Origin: an uncultured Colwellia sp.
GTDB taxonomy: Bacteria; Pseudomonadota; Gammaproteobacteria; Enterobacterales; Alteromonadaceae
Assembly: GCA_913020705.1 (NCBI GenBank)
Contig: CAJWBY010000068.1
Coordinates: 1 to 21,554, forward strand
Direction: 5' to 3'
Length of the DNA stretch: 21,554 bases
Part shown: positions 16,193 to 21,554 of the stretch, in pieces
Numbering within the stretch: the stretch's first letter is position 1
Layout of the letters: each line of letters starts with the position of its first letter
Notes under the pieces: generated by a model
Seen by the model: the letters and a program-made list of their open reading frames with translations, nothing else
What the model was told of the DNA's origin: nothing
The model's database searches: none
Program-made: the position numbers and the translations under genes

Positions 16193-16409
16193 CCTATTAT
16201 TTAAAGAAAGTGCAAAAGCCCTCTCACCGTAGTACAATTCAACCTGTGTTGATTCAAAAATAAGCGGCAGCAAAGCTAAGATACTTAAAACATTATAAAA
16301 AAATGTTTTTAGCTAAACTAAAAAGCCGATTTTCATCACAATATATATTTGCATCCGTTAGTGAAATTATAAATTTATACCAAATTAAATTAAATTTTAA
16401 GGATTTTAC

Positions 16410-17216
16410 ATGCAAATAATTATTTTTGATGATGCTGAACAAGTGGCAGAGAATGCTGCACATTGGGTTAGCGAATTAATCACGAAAAAAGCAAAACCTG
16501 TTCTAGGTCTTGCTACCGGTAGCACTCCAATAAGCCTTTACAAACAACTAGTAAATAAACATAAAAATGCTGGTCTTAGCTTTAGCAATGTTTCTTCATT
16601 TAACCTTGATGAATACCACAACATTAATGCTGACAACTCACAAAGTTACCGTAGTTTTATGAAGGAAAATTTATTTGATCATGTAGATATAGATCAAAAA
16701 AATACTTTTTTACCTACTTGCAATAATGAACAAAATCCTCGTGTTCAAGGGCTCAGCTACGAAGATAATATAAAATCATTAGGTGGCATAGATTTACAAA
16801 TCTTAGGGATTGGTGCTAATGGTCATATTGGTTTCAACGAGCCTACATCAAGCTTGTCATCTCGTACACGTATCAAAACATTAACTCAACAAACACTGAC
16901 CGACAATAGTAGATTATTCAAAGAAGGTGAAGAACAACCCTCGATGGCAATGACTATGGGTATTGCTACGATTATGGATGCACGATATGTATTATTAATG
17001 GCTACGGGTGAAAATAAAGCGAAAGCAGTCAAAGATATGATCACAGGCGCTTTATCAGCCATGTGCCCAGCATCAGCGTTACAAATGCATGAAAATGCGG
17101 TTATTTTGTTAGATAAAGCAGCGGCCAGCCAATTAGAAGATCAAGAGTATTATATTTGGGCTGATAAACAACACCGCAAAATAAACGAAACTTATGGCTT
17201 TTATCATAATTATTAA
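16410..17216 (+). CDS. nagB: Glucosamine-6-phosphate deaminase
   Basis: A 268-residue cytoplasmic enzyme (E. coli NagB 266) that converts glucosamine 6-phosphate to fructose 6-phosphate and ammonia, linking amino-sugar use to glycolysis. Signatures are LGLATGSTP (32-40, phosphate loop), SFNLDEYH (63-70) with the proton-transfer Asp67, and LGIGANGHIGFNEP (132-145) with His139 and Glu144. The E. coli catalytic Asp141 position is Asn137 here, as in Bacillus-type NagB, so the enzyme may belong to that simpler, non-allosteric class. An AAGGA ribosome-binding site lies 7 bases before the ATG. No nagA, nagC, nagK or transporter accompanies it, so its role in chitin or peptidoglycan amino-sugar catabolism depends on genes elsewhere. 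A strong terminator follows. Confidence 0.96.
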   Translation: MQIIIFDDAEQVAENAAHWVSELITKKAKPVLGLATGSTPISLYKQLVNKHKNAGLSFSNVSSFNLDEYHNINADNSQSYRSFMKENLFDHVDIDQKNTFLPTCNNEQNPRVQGLSYEDNIKSLGGIDLQILGIGANGHIGFNEPTSSLSSRTRIKTLTQQTLTDNSRLFKEGEEQPSMAMTMGIATIMDARYVLLMATGENKAKAVKDMITGALSAMCPASALQMHENAVILLDKAAASQLEDQEYYIWADKQHRKINETYGFYHNY

Positions 17217-17230
17217 GTCGATAAATAAAA

Positions 17231-17265
17231 ATATAAAAGCGCTTGGTTAACAAGCGCTTTTATAT
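17231..17265. terminator. Bidirectional terminator between nagB and the diguanylate cyclase gene
   Basis: ATATAAAAGCGCTTG (17231-17245) and CAAGCGCTTTTATAT (17251-17265) form a perfect 15-bp stem with a 5-base loop and T/A-rich ends on both sides. It separates two convergent genes, 14 bases after the nagB stop and 3 bases before the end of the cyclase gene. Confidence 0.9.
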
Positions 17266-17268
17266 GAT

Positions 17269-18441
17269 TTAATTTATCTTCTGAAGATTTTTTTCACTGT
17301 ACATTTTACTATCAGCAATTGAAATTAATTGCTCTAAACTTTTAGATTGTTCAGGAAAAAACGCTAAGCCAAATGAGAAGGTTAATGATAATTGGTGCGC
17401 TCCTACATGGTAAATTTTCTCTTGTAGTGCCTTAAAACGTTCATTGATATTTATTCTAGTTGTTTCCAATGTTTGCCCCTGAGCAAGTAAAAGAACAAAT
17501 TCATCCCCTCCCCATCGACAGCAAAAATCATCAGTTCGTAAGGTGTTTTTTAGGTTAACAGCAAAAGCTTTTAACAACTCATCACCAACATTATGTCCAT
17601 ATGAATCATTTACTCGTTTAAAATTATCTAAGTCAATTATCACTAAGCTGTAACTATCATTTCGCGTTAATGTTACTGAAATTTTTTCAAAATATTCAAT
17701 TAATGCATGCCTATTATCTAAAGCCGTTAATGAGTCGTGAAAGGCTTGGTCTGTTAGTTTTTCATTCTGTACTTGAATATCCGTAATATCAGTTACGGTT
17801 ACTGCTACAGATTTAACGCGATCAGAATCGTTGTCAAAAACAGGTTGATAAACAACTTTTAAAAAGAGCATTTGCTTCTTTTTTTCTGAATAAAACCAAT
17901 CAGTATAGGCTCTCACTTTCCCAGAAAAACATAAATCCAGCTCTTTTTTTACCACTTTATTAAAAGCTTCTTCACCTAATATGGTTGAAACATGTTGGTT
18001 AATAATATCAGATTTTGACATTCCCCATTTATGGCTATATTGTTCGTTAACTGATAGATAATGGTAATCTTTATCAACTAAAGATAATAAGTTATCCGAG
18101 TGATCAACCAAATCTTCAATGGTAGAATCCTGAAGAAGTGCAGCACTATATTCAATCAGAAAAAGGATGGGGTCCTTACTTATAACGCTGACATAAACTT
18201 CTATATTGGTTTTGATAAAACTAAAATGCGTTAAACATTTATCGTTTGAGCCTAGCGGCATATTTGAGAAATTGAGAATGAATTCAGAGAAGCTAATTTG
18301 ACTATCACATAAAGCAAAGAAGTCATCTCCTTCGTTGATATGGTATTTTTTTTTGATGTGTTTGCTACGACTGACTACTGTTCCATCTTCATTGATGATT
18401 AAAGCAGGAAAGTTAACATAATTTAATAAATCCGTATTCAA
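17269..18441 (-). CDS. Diguanylate cyclase with PAS sensor domains
   Basis: A 390-residue soluble protein that should make cyclic di-GMP from two GTP. The C-terminal GGDEF domain spans about 228-385: DSLTALDNR (236-244), IIDLDNFKRVNDSYGHNVGD (268-287) with the metal-binding aspartate, and an intact RWGGDEF active site (GGDEF at 311-315). An inhibitory I-site RxxD is present (Arg302-Asp305), five residues before GGDEF, so product feedback is expected. A PAS domain precedes it (about 108-222), and the first ~100 residues look like another, more divergent PAS-like fold (FPALIINEDGTVVSRS). No EAL domain and no membrane segment are present. It is a single-gene unit, convergent with nagB; the signal it senses is unknown. 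The 236 bp between it and the DUF2970 gene shows no gene. Confidence 0.94.
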   Translation of the reverse strand: MNTDLLNYVNFPALIINEDGTVVSRSKHIKKKYHINEGDDFFALCDSQISFSEFILNFSNMPLGSNDKCLTHFSFIKTNIEVYVSVISKDPILFLIEYSAALLQDSTIEDLVDHSDNLLSLVDKDYHYLSVNEQYSHKWGMSKSDIINQHVSTILGEEAFNKVVKKELDLCFSGKVRAYTDWFYSEKKKQMLFLKVVYQPVFDNDSDRVKSVAVTVTDITDIQVQNEKLTDQAFHDSLTALDNRHALIEYFEKISVTLTRNDSYSLVIIDLDNFKRVNDSYGHNVGDELLKAFAVNLKNTLRTDDFCCRWGGDEFVLLLAQGQTLETTRININERFKALQEKIYHVGAHQLSLTFSFGLAFFPEQSKSLEQLISIADSKMYSEKNLQKIN

Positions 18442-18677
18442 TTGAAAATCCTTTTTCTTATTATTAACAGCAAATTAGACAAATATACAATTTAATGTAG
18501 ACCAGCTAAATTTCTCTGTCAAAAATATATCCCGTTTTAAGGACTCAAGCACCCTTTATCTTTATTATTTTTTCGACGAAAATAAAGGTATGTTCGAATA
18601 TGTAATGTTTTCTACCCCAAGGTTGTTTTACCCGGTAAATTAAGCGATTATATTTTTATCACTTTACAACAAAGCTT

Positions 18678-18908
18678 ATGATGCAAAATAAAGACTCATT
18701 AAATAAATCTTCGACTCCTGATAATACGAGTAGTTTTAAAGAGACAGCTAAAAGTGTCGGTGCTGCATTTTTTGGTGTTCAAAGTGATAGTAATCGAGAG
18801 CGAGATTTCAACCAAGGAAAGTTAAGCCACTTCATCATTGCAGGTATTATTGGTGCCGCACTTTTTATCGGTGTACTAATTGCTGTGGTATCTTTAGTTT
18901 TACCTTAG
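18678..18908 (+). CDS. Small DUF2970 membrane protein
   Basis: A 76-residue protein of the DUF2970 family, recognised by the block AAFFGVQSDSNRERDFNQGK (29-48), in which 'FxGVQsxxnRerDF' is the family signature, followed by one membrane helix (about 50-74, HFIIAGIIGAALFIGVLIAVVSLVL). The ~27 N-terminal residues are polar and low in complexity. It should sit in the inner membrane with the N-terminal domain in the cytoplasm. No function is known for the family. Two adjacent ATG codons (18678 and 18681) are possible starts, and neither has a strong ribosome-binding site. Its stop is only 6 bases from the stop of the convergent dam gene, with no terminator between them. Confidence 0.88.
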   Translation: MMQNKDSLNKSSTPDNTSSFKETAKSVGAAFFGVQSDSNRERDFNQGKLSHFIIAGIIGAALFIGVLIAVVSLVLP

Positions 18909-18914
18909 ACGGCT

Positions 18915-19379
18915 TTACTTATAAAGCACCATCAACTCAGCAACTTTAGTACGTTTACTTGTGGAACGACTTATCGTACGCGCTACTTGTATGGTTTTTT
19001 GCTTATTAGCATGTTCGTATATTTTACGTGTCCAGATAGTGTCATGATTGCTGATCAACACAGATATTTTATGTTTCTTTGTTACTTCTTCCGCAGCATT
19101 TGCTAAATCAGCTTGTTCATCCAAACCAAAACCATTACCGGCATAACTTGTAAAACTAGCCGTCTTACTTAATGGAACATAAGGTGGATCACAGTAAATT
19201 ACATCACCATTTTTCGCTCGTTCAAATGTTTCTCGGTATCCTTCACAAACAAATGTTGCTTTCTTTGCTTTTTCAGCAAAAAATAACATTTCGTTTTCAG
19301 GGAAGTAGGGACGTTTATATTTTCCAAACGGAACGTTGTAACCTCCCGACTTATTATAACGGCATAAGCCATTAACCAT
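18915..19379 (-). CDS. Dam C-terminal fragment (target recognition and DPPY half)
   Basis: This 154-residue piece opens with an ATG that overlaps the end of the N-terminal fragment (ATGGTTAA, stop of one frame inside the other). It contains NGLCRYN (3-9) of the DNA-recognition hairpin, including the arginine equivalent to E. coli Arg124, then GGYNVPFGKYKRPYFPE and the catalytic DPPY (64-67, IYCDPPYVPLS), and it ends VAELMVLYK like E. coli VDELLALYK. No Shine-Dalgarno precedes its ATG, so it could be made only by reinitiation after the upstream frame stops. Confidence 0.7.
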   Translation of the reverse strand: MVNGLCRYNKSGGYNVPFGKYKRPYFPENEMLFFAEKAKKATFVCEGYRETFERAKNGDVIYCDPPYVPLSKTASFTSYAGNGFGLDEQADLANAAEEVTKKHKISVLISNHDTIWTRKIYEHANKQKTIQVARTISRSTSKRTKVAELMVLYK

Positions 19380-19731
19380 GCCGGTTCATGTATAAGAAAA
19401 CTAACGAACGAAAATAACTATCATCACTTTCATTAAATTCTTTTCGAAATTGATAATATCGTTCGCTTTGATTGTTTTCGATTACGAAAAGTGACTTTGC
19501 ATCTTGAATAAAAGCATCGGGCTTGATTTGCAGTATTTTATAAAGATTAATTAAATCTTGGTTAATGTCATTAAGAATATACTTAGGGTAATCTGTATTT
19601 AAGAAAATTGAACCTGCACCAACAAAGGGTTCTATTAAACACTCCCCTTTTGGTAGAATTTTTGCAATTACATCACTGAGGCCATATTTCCCGCCAGCCC
19701 ACTTTAGAAATGCACGATGTTTTTTGCTCAT
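19372..19731 (-). CDS. Dam N-terminal fragment (SAM-binding half)
   Basis: This 119-residue piece carries the segment with the base-contacting lysine (Lys10 in AFLKWAGGKY, matching E. coli Lys9) and the AdoMet-binding motif I, EPFVGAGSIFLNT (from Glu34). It runs to LYMNRHG and then meets a TAA created by the frame change, immediately before the Tyr-Asn that starts the DNA-recognition hairpin. On its own it lacks the DPPY catalytic motif and could not methylate. Confidence 0.75.
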   Translation of the reverse strand: MSKKHRAFLKWAGGKYGLSDVIAKILPKGECLIEPFVGAGSIFLNTDYPKYILNDINQDLINLYKILQIKPDAFIQDAKSLFVIENNQSERYYQFRKEFNESDDSYFRSLVFLYMNRHG

Positions 19732-19756
19732 GTTCGCCTGACTCATGTTCGCCTGA
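19727..19756 (-). repeat. Perfect 15-bp tandem duplication over the dam start
   Basis: CTCATGTTCGCCTGA occurs twice head to tail (19727-19741 and 19742-19756). On the coding strand each unit holds AGGCGA followed by ATG, so the duplication doubles a weak ribosome-binding site and start codon and inserts five in-frame residues (MSQAN before MSKKH). Being a multiple of three, it keeps the frame. Confidence 0.95.
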
Positions 19757-19823
19757 ATAGGCAACCAATAAAAATGAAAAGCGATTGTATCTTTATTTAA
19801 TCATTAACGGTATTCATTTCTAT

Positions 19824-21257
19824 TTATAATGACTTATTGATTTCATCCTGAACAATTGAAAGCGCCTTAATCCAAACACCTCTATCAATAATAGCTGGAG
19901 GTAAAGCTTGGAGTGCTTCACGAGCTTGTTCTTTTTCTGCAAAAATTTTCGTTGTTAATACTACAAACATCTGGTTATTTAGCTTTTTTTGGTAACTAAA
20001 GTACTCAATACTTGGGTATTGTTCTATAAAACGAGCTAATAAAGTTATATCCGTAAAGCCAACGATTTGAACAACATAACCCGTTGGCGAATTTAAATAA
20101 TAACTTGGTGTTAACACTAAGGGTGATACGGTATTAATAGGCTTATTTATCTCTTGTACTGCCTTTTGCTTTACCTCTTGATAATCCACCAGACTAGATG
20201 TTACTTCTTTATTGGTACCTGATTTATCAAGCTGACCTTTTGCCTCTACCGCTAATGTAGCAATACTTTTGGCTTCGTTATAATCAAGTGCTTGTAATAT
20301 ATCAGTTGTTTGAGCACGCGCATTCTCAGCTTTAGCGACAAATAACTTTTCTCCCAGCAAAGCCGCGTGTATATCTGCCGTCTCAGCCAGTTTATCTGTT
20401 TTTTGTGCCACTATTACATCATTAACCACTGGCTCTTTGTCATTTTTATTTTCTTTATTAGTGATCGACTTTGCATCAGATAGAATTGTGCTTCTATCTG
20501 AGTCATTAACATTAACTACAGGTAATTTAGATAGACTGAAGTTATCATAGTCAATCAGCACAAACCAAGAAAGCCCAATAAGCGTACAAATTGACACCAC
20601 AGTTATCGCTAACTTTAGCCAAAACTTATTGGTAAAAATTGAATTTTCACTATTGAATTTAGCATGCTCTAAAGAAAATAATTGCCCGGACTTTGCATCC
20701 ACAATCGCTAACTTATTTTTAAAAATACTTTTATTTGTTGCTGCATTCTTAGCCGCTTGTTCTTGCCCAAATAATGCAACATTGATTTTGCCATGAGTTT
20801 TATTTGCCACATCAACTAATTGACAAAGCTCATATTTCATTTGTAATGATAATGCATGAGCATGTTCTACAACAATAGTTATACTATCTTTGCTTTGTTT
20901 ACTAAGGTTTAAAATGCTCACAGCTAGTGATTTTTCAGGATCGAATAGAGCATTAGCAAATAGCTGCTCGATTAGGCGGCAACGCATTTGAATATCATTT
21001 AATTTCGTTGAAGCCGAAACAAAGGCAACATTGGTTTCTTGAGTAGACTTTTCTTTGGAAAGGTTAATAAGAAATTGACGCGCGGCCTGAGTATATACAG
21101 AGACATCCTGATCAATAACCAAAACAGCTTGTTTAGAGAAGCGCTGGATATAATCAATTCGTGCACTGACACTGATTGAAGTAACTGCTGGTTCAGTATT
21201 CAGTTGCACGGAGGCAATATTAGTATTATCTATACTTGTGTGTGCTACTGCGGACAT
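19824..21257 (-). CDS. damX: DamX-like SPOR-domain cell-division protein
   Basis: A 477-residue single-pass membrane protein, counted from the ATG at 21257, which has AAAGGG 7 bases upstream (a TTG at 21263 adds two residues). The N-terminal cytoplasmic part (about 30-200) resembles the AAA-type domain of DamX/ExeA-like proteins but has no Walker A: the place of GxxGxGKT reads DQDVSVYTQA. One membrane helix lies at about 214-235 (LAITVVSICTLIGLSWFVLI). A long Lys/Asp/Ala-rich periplasmic linker follows, then a C-terminal SPOR domain (about 393-468, TGYVVQIVGFTDITLLARFI, FVVLTTKIFAEKEQAREAL), which binds denuded septal peptidoglycan. Position between aroB and dam supports the name. The N-terminal sequence is very divergent from E. 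coli, so identification rests on architecture and synteny. Confidence 0.9.
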   Translation of the reverse strand: MSAVAHTSIDNTNIASVQLNTEPAVTSISVSARIDYIQRFSKQAVLVIDQDVSVYTQAARQFLINLSKEKSTQETNVAFVSASTKLNDIQMRCRLIEQLFANALFDPEKSLAVSILNLSKQSKDSITIVVEHAHALSLQMKYELCQLVDVANKTHGKINVALFGQEQAAKNAATNKSIFKNKLAIVDAKSGQLFSLEHAKFNSENSIFTNKFWLKLAITVVSICTLIGLSWFVLIDYDNFSLSKLPVVNVNDSDRSTILSDAKSITNKENKNDKEPVVNDVIVAQKTDKLAETADIHAALLGEKLFVAKAENARAQTTDILQALDYNEAKSIATLAVEAKGQLDKSGTNKEVTSSLVDYQEVKQKAVQEINKPINTVSPLVLTPSYYLNSPTGYVVQIVGFTDITLLARFIEQYPSIEYFSYQKKLNNQMFVVLTTKIFAEKEQAREALQALPPAIIDRGVWIKALSIVQDEINKSL

Positions 21258-21281
21258 ATTCAACCCTTTCTACAATTGTTA

Positions 21282-21306
21282 TTACCTAAAGTAAAGTATT
21301 AGGCAA
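21282..21306 (-). other. Hairpin between aroB and damX
   Basis: On the minus strand TTGCCTAA and TTAGGTAA (complements of 21299-21306 and 21282-21289) can pair over a 9-base loop, with one G-U pair in RNA. No T-run follows, so it is not a clear terminator; it may act as a processing site or attenuator between the two genes. Confidence 0.3.
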
Positions 21307-21318
21307 TAACCAAAATGA

Positions 21319-21554
21319 TTATAGAATTTGTTGAAGTATCTCTTGAGTGATGTCATCACGAATTTCTGACTGTCCTATGGCAGTAGGAACAATAAAGCGT
21401 AATTTTCCACCAACATTCTTTTTATCACGACGCATATGACGAATAAAGTCATCGCTGCTCATGTTTTCAGGAGCTTCCAATGGTAAATCAAATGCTTTTA
21501 AAAGCGATTCGATTCGACAAAGTTCTGACACTTCAAGCAAATTCATTGCTATTG
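21319..21554 (-). CDS. aroB: 3-dehydroquinate synthase, C-terminal part (5' end outside window)
   Basis: The frame is open to the right edge of the window, so only the last ~78 residues are seen; the ATG at 21546 is internal. The sequence matches the AroB C-terminus: LLKAFDLPLEAPENMSSDDF and HMRRDKKNVGGKLRFIVP, followed by TAIGQSEIRDDIT, closely parallel to E. coli [27 protein letters not shown]. The enzyme converts DAHP to 3-dehydroquinate in the shikimate pathway, in the cytoplasm. damX starts 61 bp after its stop, in the order found in the enterobacterial aroKB-damX-dam operon. Confidence 0.95.
   Translation of the reverse strand, partial: IAMNLLEVSELCRIESLLKAFDLPLEAPENMSSDDFIRHMRRDKKNVGGKLRFIVPTAIGQSEIRDDITQEILQQIL

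Larger units (their letters stand above)
18915..19731 (-). pseudogene. dam: DNA adenine methylase Dam, frame-shifted into two pieces
   Basis: Together the two frames encode a complete Dam protein of about 272 residues (E. coli 278) that methylates the adenine of GATC, acting in mismatch repair and replication timing. The coding-strand reading at the break is CAT GGT TAA TGG C, whereas the family sequence HGYNGLC would need CAT GGT TAT AAT GGC; a two-base (TA) loss from a TATA run explains it exactly. The catalytic parts on either side are well conserved, so the break is recent, is a sequencing error, or yields two cooperating halves. The frames overlap by 8 bases (19372-19379). I chose the ATG at 19731 because it aligns with E. 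coli (MSKKHRAFLKW against MKKNRAFLKW); an in-frame ATG at 19746 and a TTG at 19764 lie upstream. It follows damX, as in E. coli. Confidence 0.85.

Noticed and set aside
16287..16309. AAAACATT/AATGTTTT inverted repeat upstream of nagB as a NagC-type operator
   Set aside because: The repeat is short and A-T only, with a 7-base loop, and does not resemble a NagC site; chance pairing is likely in this AT-rich spacer.
16812..16854. NagB active-site change (Asn137 at the E. coli Asp141 position)
   Set aside because: GxxxNGHIGFNEP is the normal form in Bacillus-type NagB, so it is not an inactivating change.
19368..19384. Programmed +1 frameshift producing full-length Dam
   Set aside because: The site (GGT TAA T) lacks an upstream Shine-Dalgarno-like stimulator as in prfB and has no evident slippery run; a +1 shift would also drop the conserved Tyr, whereas adding two bases restores the family sequence exactly.
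1..21554. CRISPR array, tRNA/rRNA genes, insertion sequences, prophage or toxin-antitoxin genes
   Set aside because: Reading both strands gave no spaced repeats, cloverleaf with CCA-type end, transposase motifs or short paired toxin/antitoxin frames that could be supported.

Overview
The window looks like chromosomal DNA of a marine, low-GC gammaproteobacterium of the Alteromonadales, probably Colwelliaceae (Colwellia or Thalassotalea type). This rests on the AT-rich sequence, the aroB-damX-dam and rpe-trpS housekeeping genes, a TorF-type porin, a DUF2970 protein and many signalling proteins. The placement is inferred from gene content, not from a search. No rRNA, tRNA, CRISPR array, transposase or phage gene was seen.

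Layout. 1-8129 (+) is a sensory/uptake block: two adjacent periplasmic solute-binding proteins (the first cut by the left edge and reading in from base 1), a TonB-dependent receptor, and two hybrid histidine kinases that end in receiver domains. There is no ABC permease or ATPase and no DNA-binding regulator. 8183-10738 (-) is a ferrous-iron uptake operon, feoA-feoB, with a readable promoter, a Fur-box-like palindrome over the start site and a strong terminator. 10945-13163 (+) is a two-gene operon: a secreted trypsin-like protease overlapping a membrane protein with an N-terminal FHA domain. 13236-15041 (-) is rpe-trpS with its own promoter; gph, which sits between them in Escherichia coli, is absent. 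15464-17216 (+) holds a TorF-type porin and an unaccompanied nagB. 17269-18441 (-) is a PAS-GGDEF diguanylate cyclase, and 18678-18908 (+) a small DUF2970 membrane protein. 18915-21554 (-) is dam, damX and the 3' end of aroB.

The most striking observation is that dam is split into two overlapping frames by what looks like loss of a TA dinucleotide at the conserved Tyr-Asn of the DNA-recognition hairpin. The same gene carries a perfect 15-bp tandem duplication over its start codon. The ancestral aroKB-damX-dam-rpe-gph-trpS arrangement is interrupted here by about 3.9 kb (porin, nagB, diguanylate cyclase, DUF2970), and rpe-trpS has acquired or kept a separate extended -10 promoter.

The best candidates for poorly described systems are the protease/FHA pair, whose predicted topology puts the FHA domain in the cytoplasm and a C-terminal tail in the same compartment as the protease, and the orphan binding protein/receptor/hybrid-kinase block. 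All functional links are inferences from adjacency and topology.
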